Part shown: piece after piece, positions 55,041-63,961 of the stretch
Layout: each line of letters begins with the position of its first letter
Numbering within the stretch: position 1 is the first letter of the stretch
Assembly (NCBI RefSeq): GCF_002285905.1
Contig: NZ_CP016305.1
Span: 124,001-188,000, forward strand
Origin: Rickettsia sp. MEAM1 (Bemisia tabaci)
Lineage (GTDB): Bacteria; Pseudomonadota; Alphaproteobacteria; Rickettsiales; Rickettsiaceae
Reading direction: 5' to 3'
Length of the DNA: 64,000 bases
Notes under the pieces: generated by a model
Database searches by the model: none
Told to the model about the DNA's origin: nothing
Seen by the model: only the letters and a program-made list of their open reading frames with translations
Position numbers and translations under genes: made by a program

Positions 55041-57179
55041 CTACATATTCAGGACTCTTAAACCAACAGAAATAGTAAGTGAGGATTTAGTTTTTTTAAT
55101 TCCTCTACTTTCATCGGATAAATAATCAGAATAAATCTTAGCTGCGATTCTAACACAATCTTTAGCGTATGTCACTCTAATAGTTCTAGTCAATAAATCT
55201 GCTGAGCCTTTTGAAAGATCAATACGTCCACCAATTCCAACAGACCAATTATCTGTCAATTGGTAATTGACATTTCCGTAAAATTGTCTTGCTCGATTAC
55301 TTGAAAGCTGCATATCTTCTGCTCTATAATACTTTTTAAGATTTGTAAGCTGAATAAGACTTCCGGTTAAACTTATTCTACCATAATATAAATTAGCTCC
55401 TACCTCATCACGTATAGGCTTAAAATATCTATTTTTTCGAAAATCATAAAATAATTCTAAATTATCATAAATATTTCCTGAAATTTTACCAACATTTTCA
55501 GTATCACTTGCTTTTTGATATACACTATATCTAGTATTAAGAGACTGCCCTAAAAATAATCTTAAATAATTTTGTTCTTTAGCAAAACTAGCGTTTAAAC
55601 CATAATTTAATCTATTACCGAAATCATGGCAATCAATACCGCTATAACGATTGGATAAGAAAAGATTTTTTCCTGATAGCTCATATTTCATAGGGTCAAT
55701 TATAACAAACTTCATATCTTTACTGGTTAATTTACGCCCTATAGTAAAAGAAACTATCGGCTCAATAAGTACATTTATTGTTTTTGTTATAGCACCTGCG
55801 AATGGATAACGCCATAAAGTTTGAAATTCCAGTATATTACGTTGAAGCGTCTTAGCTCCTCTTGTTCTCTCAAAATAAGCCTGTTTTGCTATATAAAAAT
55901 CTCCTCTATCTCGAGCAACAAACTCAAAAATTTGTCCCGAAGAAGTCATAAGATTATGAATATAAGATAATTGTAGAGAAGTTCTAGTAAGCTGCTTTCC
56001 TATCCTTTCTTTATACATTAAAGTGTTATTTTCGATAACGATATGCCTACTTTCGTCATCATTTAGACTTATTACATTTTTTGTAGTGATTTTTGGTAAT
56101 ACTAGTGGATAGTTAGATCTGCTATCATTACTACCTAATCCTTGCGAAGTTAAAGCTTCTATCTGAAAATAATCCGCCTTGTGAATCTTATTTAAAAATA
56201 CCCTAGAAGTTAGGTATGAAGCATAGTTATTATAATAATTTTTTAAATAAGCTTTATCAGACGTACGCTCTGCTTTAAAACCATAATTATAAACTTTATC
56301 ACTACTATAAAAATTACCATTTACAATATAATGATAGGAAGAGATTTTTTTATCCTTTATTTTATCTCCGTTTTTTTCCAAAAGGTAAGGTAGTCTACCA
56401 TAACTACCATCAAGACTTATATTATCGGTATTATTTGGTCTATAACGCCCTTCTAGCTCGAAAATTGGATCTTTATTAAAAACTCTTGGAGTTAATGTAA
56501 AATCCATGTTAGGCTTTGCACGCAAATATAGAGGCACTCCAAATCTTCCATTCTTCACATCTGGCACTAGTAGCCCTGAGGAAGCAGGAGCTGACGGAGT
56601 TGGATGGAAAAAATATGGCAAGTAAAAAACTGGTATACCATATACCTCGAAAAATACATTTTTATAAACTATTTTATGCTCTGCAGAATGAATATCAGTA
56701 TTTTTAGCAGAAATTTGCCAGAGGGGATTCCCACTACAAGTAACTTCGCATGGAGTAAACTTGGCATAATGAAGACGTATATTATTTTCATCTATTCTTT
56801 CAGCGAGCTTAGCAACTAAAAGACTATTATTATTAAAAAGCATAATAAATTTAGACATTACACCTTGTTTAAATTCATTTTTTAAGATTGCCTTATCACC
56901 TAATGTAATTCTATTGTCTTTATCTTTAACTCTTACATTACCCTCTACCCATAAAATATCATTATTTACGTCATAAAGTAAATTATCTGCTGTTAGCAAA
57001 TGCTCATCCGTAAGAATTTTTAGATTACCTTTAGCATATATTAATCCCTTATTTTCATTATATTCTACAAAATCAGCAATTAAATTATTAATTTTAACGC
57101 CGCTGCTTTTTGTCAAGTTATTTGCGAAACTAAACAAAGGATATATTACGATAATAAATAGAAATATTACCCGTAGCAT
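55041..57179 (-). CDS. lptD: LPS assembly outer membrane protein LptD (intact, copy B)
   Basis: A 712-aa protein: signal peptide 1-19, OstA-type N-terminal domain (about 25-130), a cysteine pair region (FTPCEVTCSGNPLWQ, about 145), and a beta-barrel ending SSLTISVGLRVLNM, a terminal amphipathic strand. It receives LPS from the Lpt bridge and places it in the outer leaflet. Sequence equals copy A over the shared 690 residues. Divergent from xseA, sharing a 206-bp intergenic region that contains a palindromic repeat. Its usual partner surA is 15 kb away. Confidence 0.94.
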   Translation of the reverse strand: MLRVIFLFIIVIYPLFSFANNLTKSSGVKINNLIADFVEYNENKGLIYAKGNLKILTDEHLLTADNLLYDVNNDILWVEGNVRVKDKDNRITLGDKAILKNEFKQGVMSKFIMLFNNNSLLVAKLAERIDENNIRLHYAKFTPCEVTCSGNPLWQISAKNTDIHSAEHKIVYKNVFFEVYGIPVFYLPYFFHPTPSAPASSGLLVPDVKNGRFGVPLYLRAKPNMDFTLTPRVFNKDPIFELEGRYRPNNTDNISLDGSYGRLPYLLEKNGDKIKDKKISSYHYIVNGNFYSSDKVYNYGFKAERTSDKAYLKNYYNNYASYLTSRVFLNKIHKADYFQIEALTSQGLGSNDSRSNYPLVLPKITTKNVISLNDDESRHIVIENNTLMYKERIGKQLTRTSLQLSYIHNLMTSSGQIFEFVARDRGDFYIAKQAYFERTRGAKTLQRNILEFQTLWRYPFAGAITKTINVLIEPIVSFTIGRKLTSKDMKFVIIDPMKYELSGKNLFLSNRYSGIDCHDFGNRLNYGLNASFAKEQNYLRLFLGQSLNTRYSVYQKASDTENVGKISGNIYDNLELFYDFRKNRYFKPIRDEVGANLYYGRISLTGSLIQLTNLKKYYRAEDMQLSSNRARQFYGNVNYQLTDNWSVGIGGRIDLSKGSADLLTRTIRVTYAKDCVRIAAKIYSDYLSDESRGIKKTKSSLTISVGLRVLNM

Positions 57180-57301
57180 TTATCATTAACCAAATATTTA
57201 AATAGTAGGAAATAATAGCAAGCTATTATTAATATAGCAAATAATAAAAATTTTGCTTGCTCTTTTGAGTATTGGAGAGTTATTCTATTGGGATGATAAA
57301 C

Positions 57302-57390
57302 GTCATTGCGAGGAGCGAAGCCTTGCTGCAATCTCGTATAAACCTCCCGAGATTGCTTCGCCGAAACTTATAGTTTCTCCTCGCAATGAC
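57302..57390. repeat. Palindromic repeat (gtcattgcgaggag family)
   Basis: Arms gtcattgcgaggagcgaag and gtttctcctcgcaatgac, with aatctcgtataaacctcccg between. Counterpart of 34321-34405 with a few changes; the right arm contains the putative xseA start codon. Confidence 0.8.
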
Positions 57391-58747
57391 GAATAAGCCA
57401 AAAACAAAAAATATCCCAATGCTAGATAATTTTACTTCCAGTCAAGCTACTAAAGAATTTTCCGTTAGTGAAATTTCTAATAAAATTAAAGAATTATTAG
57501 AAAATAATTTTGGTTATATTAAAGTAAAAGGCGAGATTTCTGGCTTAAAAATAGCTAGTTCAGGGCATGCTTATTTTAACTTAAAAGAAAACTATGCAAT
57601 TTTAGCTTGCACTTGCTGGCGTCCTATTCTTGCTAAAATCAAGTTTCCGTTAAATGACGGGATGGAAGTAGTAATTAGCGGCAAGCTTTCGAGTTATGCG
57701 GGTAATTCACGTTATCAGCTATCAGTCGAGAATTTACAGCCCGCAGGACTCGGAGCTATGATACAAATTCTCAACGAACGCAAAGCACGTTTAGAAAAAG
57801 AGGGATTATTTAACAAAATACGTAAACCTATACCATTTTTACCTAGTAAAATAGGCGTTATAACTTCAATAACTGGTGCTGTTATACAAGATATTATTCA
57901 CCGAATCCGTGAACGTTTTCCAACTCATGTAATAATATGGCCTGTTAGTGTACAAGGCGAGAATTCTGGTAATGAGATTGCTGAAGCCATAGATGGTTTT
58001 AACAAGCTAGAAGAATCAAATAAGCCGGACGTTATAATAGTTGCAAGAGGTGGTGGTTCTATCGAAGACCTTTGGTCGTTCAATGACGAAGTACTAGTGC
58101 GTGCTACTTACAACTCCAAAATTCCTATTATCTCAGCTGTAGGTCACGAAGTAGATTATACTTTGATAGATTTAGCAGCCGATAAAAGAGCCCCTACCCC
58201 AACTGCTGCCGCTGAATTTGCTGTACCTGTGCGGTCTATTTTAAATAGCACCCTGCAATCTTATGAAAAAGTATTAGTAACCAATACCAAGCAGTTAGTT
58301 AAAAATCATGAACAAGCTATTACAAATTATGATAAAATAAATAGGTATCTTGCCCATTATATGAATCATAAACAACAATTACTCGATGAAACAGGATTTA
58401 ACCTATTAGACTCCTTACCATGCCTAATTAGTCTAAAAGAAACAAAGCTTAAATCATTTTCAAAAGAAAGAATCCATCCTCATAAAATCATTACTTATAA
58501 GACACTAGAATTAACACATAAAGCCGCTTATATCATAAAATCGGCAAATAATACTTTGAAAAATTTTGAGTATAAATTAGAATTAAATAGTCTGTTACTA
58601 TTAAGCTTAGACTATCATAATATACTAAAACGTGGCTTTGCTATAGTTAAAGGGGAATCAGGTAATTTTGTATCTTCTAAAACTACTACTGAAAAAGTTT
58701 TAAATATACAATTTTTTGATGGAAATATTAAAGCAGTTCGTGATTAA
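57386..58747 (+). CDS. xseA: Exodeoxyribonuclease VII large subunit (copy B)
   Basis: 453 aa with the same domains as the copy at 32962: OB-fold, [31 protein letters not shown] and the [20 protein letters not shown] region, then a coiled-coil tail. Residue 70 is Tyr here and Ser in copy A, the only protein difference. The first ATG lies in a repeat arm; the next methionine (57419) is an alternative start. A solute-binding-protein fragment follows 25 bp downstream. Confidence 0.93.
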   Translation: MTNKPKTKNIPMLDNFTSSQATKEFSVSEISNKIKELLENNFGYIKVKGEISGLKIASSGHAYFNLKENYAILACTCWRPILAKIKFPLNDGMEVVISGKLSSYAGNSRYQLSVENLQPAGLGAMIQILNERKARLEKEGLFNKIRKPIPFLPSKIGVITSITGAVIQDIIHRIRERFPTHVIIWPVSVQGENSGNEIAEAIDGFNKLEESNKPDVIIVARGGGSIEDLWSFNDEVLVRATYNSKIPIISAVGHEVDYTLIDLAADKRAPTPTAAAEFAVPVRSILNSTLQSYEKVLVTNTKQLVKNHEQAITNYDKINRYLAHYMNHKQQLLDETGFNLLDSLPCLISLKETKLKSFSKERIHPHKIITYKTLELTHKAAYIIKSANNTLKNFEYKLELNSLLLLSLDYHNILKRGFAIVKGESGNFVSSKTTTEKVLNIQFFDGNIKAVRD

Positions 58748-58771
58748 TTTTATTTTAAGGTGTGTGAAGAA

Positions 58772-59026
58772 ATGAAAATTTTCAAACTTTTTATTTTTAT
58801 ACTAATTATTTTAAAAAGTTTTTATTCCTTAAGCAATTCAATATCTAAACAAGAAGCAGCTTTAGAATGCGAGAACTTACCTGATAAAAAAACTTTAACA
58901 ACTGCATGGTATATAAATGAGCCTTACCAATACTGGATGGTTACTTCAAACGGTACTGCTAATGTTTCTGGTATGGATATTGAATTAATTAATGCTCTTG
59001 CTGCAAAAATAGGTATTAATATCGAA
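58772..59026 (+). pseudogene. Amino-acid-type solute-binding protein, truncated by IS (copy B)
   Basis: Signal peptide from the ATG at 58772, then TTAWYINEPYQYWMVTSNG, then TANVSGMDIELINALAAKIG (about residue 60-80): the N-lobe of family 3 periplasmic amino-acid-binding proteins. IS copy 6 cuts it after NIE. It reaches 25 codons further than copy A, so the break here is independent. No longer functional. Confidence 0.85.
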
Positions 59027-59887
59027 GGCACCGTCAAGTTAAGTAAATTAGTGTCACAAAGTACTATATTTTTAGATTTCAGACAGCAAGAAGTCTTTGA
59101 GTAGCTTCATCCCAAATGGATTTAGCGGACGCAAATGCAATTCTTTGCTCAGATGCTGTTTTAGTATATCTTCCAACATTTACAGCAAATATATTTCTGA
59201 CTTTTCCCATCAGTGATAATGTACATTGTGCTGAATTAGGATGCTTAAATTTAATCAGTATCTTCTCTTTTCTCCTAGTTGGCTGATGGGCATTCTCAAT
59301 CCGATTATTTAGTCTTTTATCGGTACGATGCTTAGTCCTAGGACACATATACCTAACTGGTTTAATGTAGCTTTTTAGCTTATCAGTCACAATAACCCTT
59401 GGACATGGATAATTACCCAATAATCTTGATAAAAAGCGAATAGCTGATTTCTTGTTACGACGCTTCTGCAGTAATACTTCTAATTCATGTCCCTCAGAGT
59501 CAACAGCTCTCCATAATATGAATACTTCACCTTTGATCTTGATATTCATCTCATCCAAATGCCATTTATCAGTTGGCTTTCGCTCTCTCTTACTAATAAC
59601 ATCTTGAAAATAAACTACAAACTTATAACACCAAAACCTTACAGTCTCATGACTTAATATAATACCTCGATAAGCCATCTGCTCTTGAACATCTCGGTAA
59701 CTATTATTAAAGCGATGATATAACCATACTGTATGGCTAATAATGCTTGCTGGAAAACGATGTCTATTCGGGGCTTGAGTAATATGCATAGCGGTAAAAT
59801 CTAGGATAAATTGTTACTGCTATTCTATAAATCATTCCCTGTAATTGCTCAATACTTAATTTATACCTCCCTTAACTTGACGGTGCC
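59027..59887 (-). mobile_element. IS6-family insertion sequence, copy 6
   Basis: 861 bp, both ends intact; flanks tcgaa and cttag differ. Its transposase-3' end faces the solute-binding-protein fragment, whereas IS copy 2 presents its other end to copy A. Confidence 0.93.
59079..59789 (-). CDS. IS6-family DDE transposase (copy 6)
   Basis: 236 aa with D79, D136 and E165. Confidence 0.93.
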   Translation of the reverse strand: MHITQAPNRHRFPASIISHTVWLYHRFNNSYRDVQEQMAYRGIILSHETVRFWCYKFVVYFQDVISKRERKPTDKWHLDEMNIKIKGEVFILWRAVDSEGHELEVLLQKRRNKKSAIRFLSRLLGNYPCPRVIVTDKLKSYIKPVRYMCPRTKHRTDKRLNNRIENAHQPTRRKEKILIKFKHPNSAQCTLSLMGKVRNIFAVNVGRYTKTASEQRIAFASAKSIWDEATQRLLAV

Positions 59888-59992
59888 CTTAGTACAAATA
59901 TTTTGTTATTAAAGTCAAAAAGTTTATAAAGAGTATTGTTGACATTTCTGAAATCTTAATTATCTTTAAGTAAATAATTTTGGAGTAAAAAA

Positions 59993-60553
59993 ATGGCAAG
60001 AGAAATTACTATAGGGGGACAAGAACCCGAAAAACAAAATAAAGAAGAAATAAAATTTAATGATATCGGGATAAAATTAACAGAAGTTAATAATAATTTT
60101 GATAAAATAATAGAGAGTTTAAAAAAAGCAATAAGTAAAGATCCAACAAACAAAGCTCTTTTAAATGCTATGAAAGATTTTAATATTATTAGTGAAGAAT
60201 TCAAAAATCATACTGAAAATGTCAAAAATAATATTGATGAAATTATCTCGTCACCTATAAAAAATTTAGCTGAACATTTAGAAAAAAATACTCCGCTTGG
60301 TAAGTTACAAAAGTTTGTAACTGATCAAGCAGAAAAAGCACAAGAAAAATTGCATGGTTTTGTAGGTGAAAATAAGATTTTGAAAGCTGCATGGGGAGTT
60401 GTACTTGCTGGATGTGAAGTAATAAAAGTTACTGTTAGTGCAGCTGTAAATTCTGCCATAGCCAATGGTAAGCTTGCTACAAGTGTAAAGGATTTTGGAG
60501 CAGCAGTTAGTGATTCATTACAAAAAAACCAAGCAACTGGTAGAGTACGTTAA
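59993..60553 (+). CDS. Unrecognised 186-aa protein between two IS copies
   Basis: A good site (ttggag, 7 bases before) precedes the ATG. The product begins MAREITIGGQEPEKQNKEEI, has a Lys/Asn/Glu-rich helical middle (about 25-115) suited to coiled coil, then a small-residue hydrophobic stretch (about 130-158, AAWGVVLAGCEVIKVTVSAA) and a polar tail. It has no signal peptide and no family I recognise. It is on an island of 0.8 kb bounded by IS copies 6 and 7 with an IS256 remnant beside it, suggesting accessory origin. Could be a small secreted or membrane-active protein; this is only a guess. Confidence 0.6.
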   Translation: MAREITIGGQEPEKQNKEEIKFNDIGIKLTEVNNNFDKIIESLKKAISKDPTNKALLNAMKDFNIISEEFKNHTENVKNNIDEIISSPIKNLAEHLEKNTPLGKLQKFVTDQAEKAQEKLHGFVGENKILKAAWGVVLAGCEVIKVTVSAAVNSAIANGKLATSVKDFGAAVSDSLQKNQATGRVR

Positions 60554-60585
60554 TTAAGAGTCAATCATAATTTTTGTGTAAATTG

Positions 60586-60702
60586 TTAAAAATCATTTTC
60601 TAATAATTCATATTTAAAATTTCCACATAGTATCTCAAATTGATTCAAAGCAAGAGACCATTCTTTAATAGGCATGGTCCACTTTTTTGCAGCATGTTTA
60701 AG
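60586..60702 (-). pseudogene. IS256-family (mutator) transposase C-terminal remnant
   Basis: Read on the minus strand from the IS junction: KHAAKKWTMPIKEWSLALNQ then FEILCGNFKYELLENDF and stop. KWTMPIxxWxxALNQFxI is the typical end of IS256-group transposases. Only the last 39 codons remain, cut on one side by IS copy 7's end. Confidence 0.78.
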
Positions 60703-60714
60703 GGCACCGTCAAG
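60703..60714 (-). mobile_element. Extra 12-bp IS end beside IS copy 7
   Basis: ggcaccgtcaag stands directly before the complete left end of IS copy 7, giving ggcaccgtcaagggcaccgt. It is a trace of an earlier IS copy or of aberrant end processing. Confidence 0.75.
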
Positions 60715-61575
60715 GGCACCGTCAAGTTAAGTAAATTAGTGTCACAAAGTACTATATTTTTAGATTTCAGACAGCAAGAAGTCTTTGAGTAGCTTCATCC
60801 CAAATGGATTTAGCGGACGCAAATGCAATTCTTTGCTCAGATGCTGTTTTAGTATATCTTCCAACATTTACAGCAAATATATTTCTGACTTTTCCCATCA
60901 GTGATAATGTACATTGTGCTGAATTAGGATGCTTAAATTTAATCAGTATCTTCTCTTTTCTCCTAGTTGGCTGATGGGCATTCTCAATCCGATTATTTAG
61001 TCTTTTATCGGTACGATGCTTAGTCCTAGGACACATATACCTAACTGGTTTAATGTAGCTTTTTAGCTTATCAGTCACAATAACCCTTGGACATGGATAA
61101 TTACCCAATAATCTTGATAAAAAGCGAATAGCTGATTTCTTGTTACGACGCTTCTGCAGTAATACTTCTAATTCATGTCCCTCAGAGTCAACAGCTCTCC
61201 ATAATATGAATACTTCACCTTTGATCTTGATATTCATCTCATCCAAATGCCATTTATCAGTTGGCTTTCGCTCTCTCTTACTAATAACATCTTGAAAATA
61301 AACTACAAACTTATAACACCAAAACCTTACAGTCTCATGACTTAATATAATACCTCGATAAGCCATCTGCTCTTGAACATCTCGGTAACTATTATTAAAG
61401 CGATGATATAACCATACTGTATGGCTAATAATGCTTGCTGGAAAACGATGTCTATTCGGGGCTTGAGTAATATGCATAGCGGTAAAATCTAGGATAAATT
61501 GTTACTGCTATTCTATAAATCATTCCCTGTAATTGCTCAATACTTAATTTATACCTCCCTTAACTTGACGGTGCC
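60715..61575 (-). mobile_element. IS6-family insertion sequence, copy 7
   Basis: 861 bp, intact ends; flanks tcaag and aatta differ. On the right it cuts the DUF2269 gene. Confidence 0.93.
60767..61477 (-). CDS. IS6-family DDE transposase (copy 7)
   Basis: 236 aa with D79, D136 and E165. Confidence 0.93.
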   Translation of the reverse strand: MHITQAPNRHRFPASIISHTVWLYHRFNNSYRDVQEQMAYRGIILSHETVRFWCYKFVVYFQDVISKRERKPTDKWHLDEMNIKIKGEVFILWRAVDSEGHELEVLLQKRRNKKSAIRFLSRLLGNYPCPRVIVTDKLKSYIKPVRYMCPRTKHRTDKRLNNRIENAHQPTRRKEKILIKFKHPNSAQCTLSLMGKVRNIFAVNVGRYTKTASEQRIAFASAKSIWDEATQRLLAV

Positions 61576-61758
61576 AATTATCACAGTTGGAGTAGTAAAA
61601 AGAAAATCAGCAATAACTGTAGCCCGAGCTGCATATGCTTTCGCATACAAATCACCAGTTTTATTTGCCCACCACATAAAAAAAGCAGTGCCAATTCCAG
61701 TACCAAATAAAATAGTAGAGCTAATAATATGAATAGTTTTTATAAAAAGATATGCCAT
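61576..61758 (-). pseudogene. DUF2269 membrane protein, truncated by IS
   Basis: The first 61 codons, MAYLFIKTIHIISSTILFGT and AFFMWWANKTGDLYAKAYAAR, correspond to the first helix and loop of DUF2269 proteins (about 150 aa, four helices). The frame then enters IS copy 7 and ends in IS sequence. The ATG overlaps the stop of the SDR-DoxX gene (TAATG), so the two were translationally coupled. Confidence 0.8.
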
Positions 61759-63050
61759 TATTTATCTCTTTCTATAGCCATTATTACTAAAGTAAGTAAT
61801 ATTATCGGAATATTTTTTAGTATTGGACCTAGAGGATCCAACCATAATATTGGCTTAAGATACGTTAATAGTAAAGTATAAAATAATATTAGTAAAATTT
61901 GTAAACTACATATACTGCTTATTTTATTTTTGATAATTAGTAAAATTCCCAGAATAATATCCATAAAGCAGCTTCCATATAATATGTAGGGTGCTATTTG
62001 CTTATCAAAACCCAGTGATATTATAATTTGCTTGCTAGTATCATAAGCAAAAATACTTGAAATAATTCCTGTCATTATCCAAAATAACCCTAAGGCAATT
62101 TTTATTATAGGTTTTAGAAAATAAAGCCTAGCATGCCATATAGATTGTACGGTTAAAGGTTCTGTTGTAAGACCTTGCTGCAAGCTTCTAGGAATTATAG
62201 AAGTAAAATCCATAAAATCTTTTTTATTAGCAATATTAGGTTGAAGCAACATATTATACGACGTAGAATTAATAGGTCCTATTTTGAAAAAATCCCCTAA
62301 CTTAGAGGCTATTTTAATGAATATTAAAGGAATTTTTATCAGCCTTGCAGGTTCGACCCCAAGCCATCTTCTAAATCCAATTAAGATGTCCTTCATAGTA
62401 ACTATATCAGGTCCAACTATTTTTAATAATCTACAAATTTTTCCTTCTCTTTCTACGCAGTGAATGATTACTTTCGCTAGATCTTCAATATGGATAGGTT
62501 GAAATTGTTGTAAACCGTCACCTATCAAAGGAATAAAATACGGTAATGCTGCTAAAGCCCTAAATAATGATGTACCACCATAGCAACCACTCGCATAAAT
62601 GAGAGAAGGTTGTAAAATTACCCAATCTATATTTTCTAATTTTTGTAAATACCTTTCTATTGCTTTTTTAGTTAAAGCATAAGCAGTGTTTTCTTCATCA
62701 TCTATTCCAAGAGCTGAAATATGAATAATTCTTTTTACGTTAGTAAGAGTACAAGCCTTAAATAGAGCTTTTGGACCGTTGATATGAACATTTTCAATAT
62801 TATTAGCACGACTAGACGTTAATACACCTGATATATTAATTACTATATCTATTTTCTCTAATTTATTTATCCAATCTTGGGAGCTAATATCTGTATTAAA
62901 ATCACAATGTATAATTTCTGCAGTAGGGAATTTTTTTCTAGTAGATTCAATATCTCTAACGGCACATACTACTTTATAATTACTTTTTAACAATGCAGCA
63001 GTAATATATGATCCAATAAAACCGTTAGCTCCAGTTACTAATATTCTCAT
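61758..63050 (-). CDS. NAD(P)-binding SDR fused to a DoxX-like membrane domain
   Basis: A 430-aa protein from the ATG at 63050 (MRILVTGANGFIGSYITAAL). The first 290 residues form an atypical SDR with TGANGFIG (6-13) and an IHISALGIDDEENTAYALTKKAIE region (about 113) with the Y-x3-K pair. The rest has four helices of DoxX type (from about 308, IIKIALGLFWIMTGIISSIF). The DUF2269 partner gene next to it is broken by an IS. The combination is known in alphaproteobacteria, function unknown. Confidence 0.85.
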   Translation of the reverse strand: MRILVTGANGFIGSYITAALLKSNYKVVCAVRDIESTRKKFPTAEIIHCDFNTDISSQDWINKLEKIDIVINISGVLTSSRANNIENVHINGPKALFKACTLTNVKRIIHISALGIDDEENTAYALTKKAIERYLQKLENIDWVILQPSLIYASGCYGGTSLFRALAALPYFIPLIGDGLQQFQPIHIEDLAKVIIHCVEREGKICRLLKIVGPDIVTMKDILIGFRRWLGVEPARLIKIPLIFIKIASKLGDFFKIGPINSTSYNMLLQPNIANKKDFMDFTSIIPRSLQQGLTTEPLTVQSIWHARLYFLKPIIKIALGLFWIMTGIISSIFAYDTSKQIIISLGFDKQIAPYILYGSCFMDIILGILLIIKNKISSICSLQILLILFYTLLLTYLKPILWLDPLGPILKNIPIILLTLVIMAIERDK

Positions 63051-63154
63051 GTTCAATGTCAATTATCTATATCAATTTGTAATTCTTATAATGTGTGGAA
63101 TCGTTCACATATTCCATTAGTTTGAGGGCTATATGCTTTAAATAAGCTTTGTTT

Positions 63155-63850
63155 TTAATAATTCAAAATTAGTAAATCCTTATCAATCTTAAAACCTTTA
63201 AAGCGTTCAAGTACTGACATACCAAGAAGAGAAACATCAAGATCACCAAGTCCGATATGTCCACTAACATCCTTAAATTCTTTTCCTATTATTACACTAT
63301 CTAATTTTATAGGAGCGGCTTTATTCTCACCATTAGCAGTTAGATAGGTTCTAGTATATTTTAACTGAGTTAGATCAAACCCTAATTTTTGAGCATCTTC
63401 TTTGGTTAAAGCTACATCACTTGCTCCTGTATCAATCATGAAGCTTATCTTAACATTATTCACAACAGCATCAATATAAAAATGTCCATCTCCGCTACGA
63501 GCTATGATTATTTCACCAGCTTCCGTAGACCAATTATATGATGGAATCAACACCGATGCTACCCTTTGATAAGCATAATTTAGCTCAAATCTAAAAGCAT
63601 AGCCGATGATTATAACTAAAAAAATTGCTGCCCAGGCTGCTAGTTGCAGGCAAAATTTACGTATTTCATTTTGGCTTATAGTACTGTAAATTATGCTAAA
63701 TAATATTAGTAATGAGGCACAAAAACTTCCGATATTTTGCGGCTCTTTAAAAAACTTTGGATAGTGTTGATTGATATATTTATATGCTAAGCCGGTTACA
63801 AATATAGTACTGCAAATTATAAATATAAGTTTTATGTATTTTCTGTCCAT
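63155..63850 (-). CDS. Retropepsin-like aspartic protease APRc
   Basis: A 231-aa protein. Three hydrophobic segments occupy about residues 7-25, 42-58 and 68-87, and the soluble protease domain starts near 105. The catalytic motif is D140-T-G-A-S (SFMIDTGASDVAL), with the flap region following and a C-terminal LGMSVLERF (about 210) as in the TIGR02281/clan AA family. It corresponds to APRc described from Rickettsia conorii, a retropepsin-like enzyme of the outer surface reported to process surface adhesins. Only one catalytic Asp is present, so it acts as a dimer. Confidence 0.92.
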   Translation of the reverse strand: MDRKYIKLIFIICSTIFVTGLAYKYINQHYPKFFKEPQNIGSFCASLLILFSIIYSTISQNEIRKFCLQLAAWAAIFLVIIIGYAFRFELNYAYQRVASVLIPSYNWSTEAGEIIIARSGDGHFYIDAVVNNVKISFMIDTGASDVALTKEDAQKLGFDLTQLKYTRTYLTANGENKAAPIKLDSVIIGKEFKDVSGHIGLGDLDVSLLGMSVLERFKGFKIDKDLLILNY

Positions 63851-63919
63851 ATTGAAAGTATAACAATTAATATCAAAAGTGGAAGCCCCCTTTTATTTTT
63901 GATACTTTTTAATTTGTTC

Positions 63920-63961
63920 TTTTCTATAAGGAGGTGCAGAAATGCACTTCTTTATAGAAAA
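63920..63961. repeat. Near-perfect 19-bp hairpin with GAAA loop
   Basis: Left arm ttttctataaggaggtgca, loop gaaa, right arm tgcacttctttatagaaaa: all 19 pairs form, two being G-U. It holds an aaggaggtg-like sequence in one arm. It lies upstream of the APRc gene; whether it is a terminator, an RNA gene part or a repeat cannot be decided at the window edge. Confidence 0.7.

Larger units (their letters stand above)
54738..58953 (+). repeat. Duplicated segment, copy B
   Basis: Inverse counterpart of 32758-37370: ubiA fragment, lptD, xseA and the start of a solute-binding-protein gene. It lacks the IS200-like insertion and has intact lptD. The host sequence continues to 59026, 73 bp past the point where copy A is cut by its IS. 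Confidence 0.9.

Noticed and set aside
20-63000. CRISPR array suggested by many short palindromic repeats
   Set aside because: Units are dispersed singly or nested, without regular spacing or unique spacers of equal length, and no cas gene is present.
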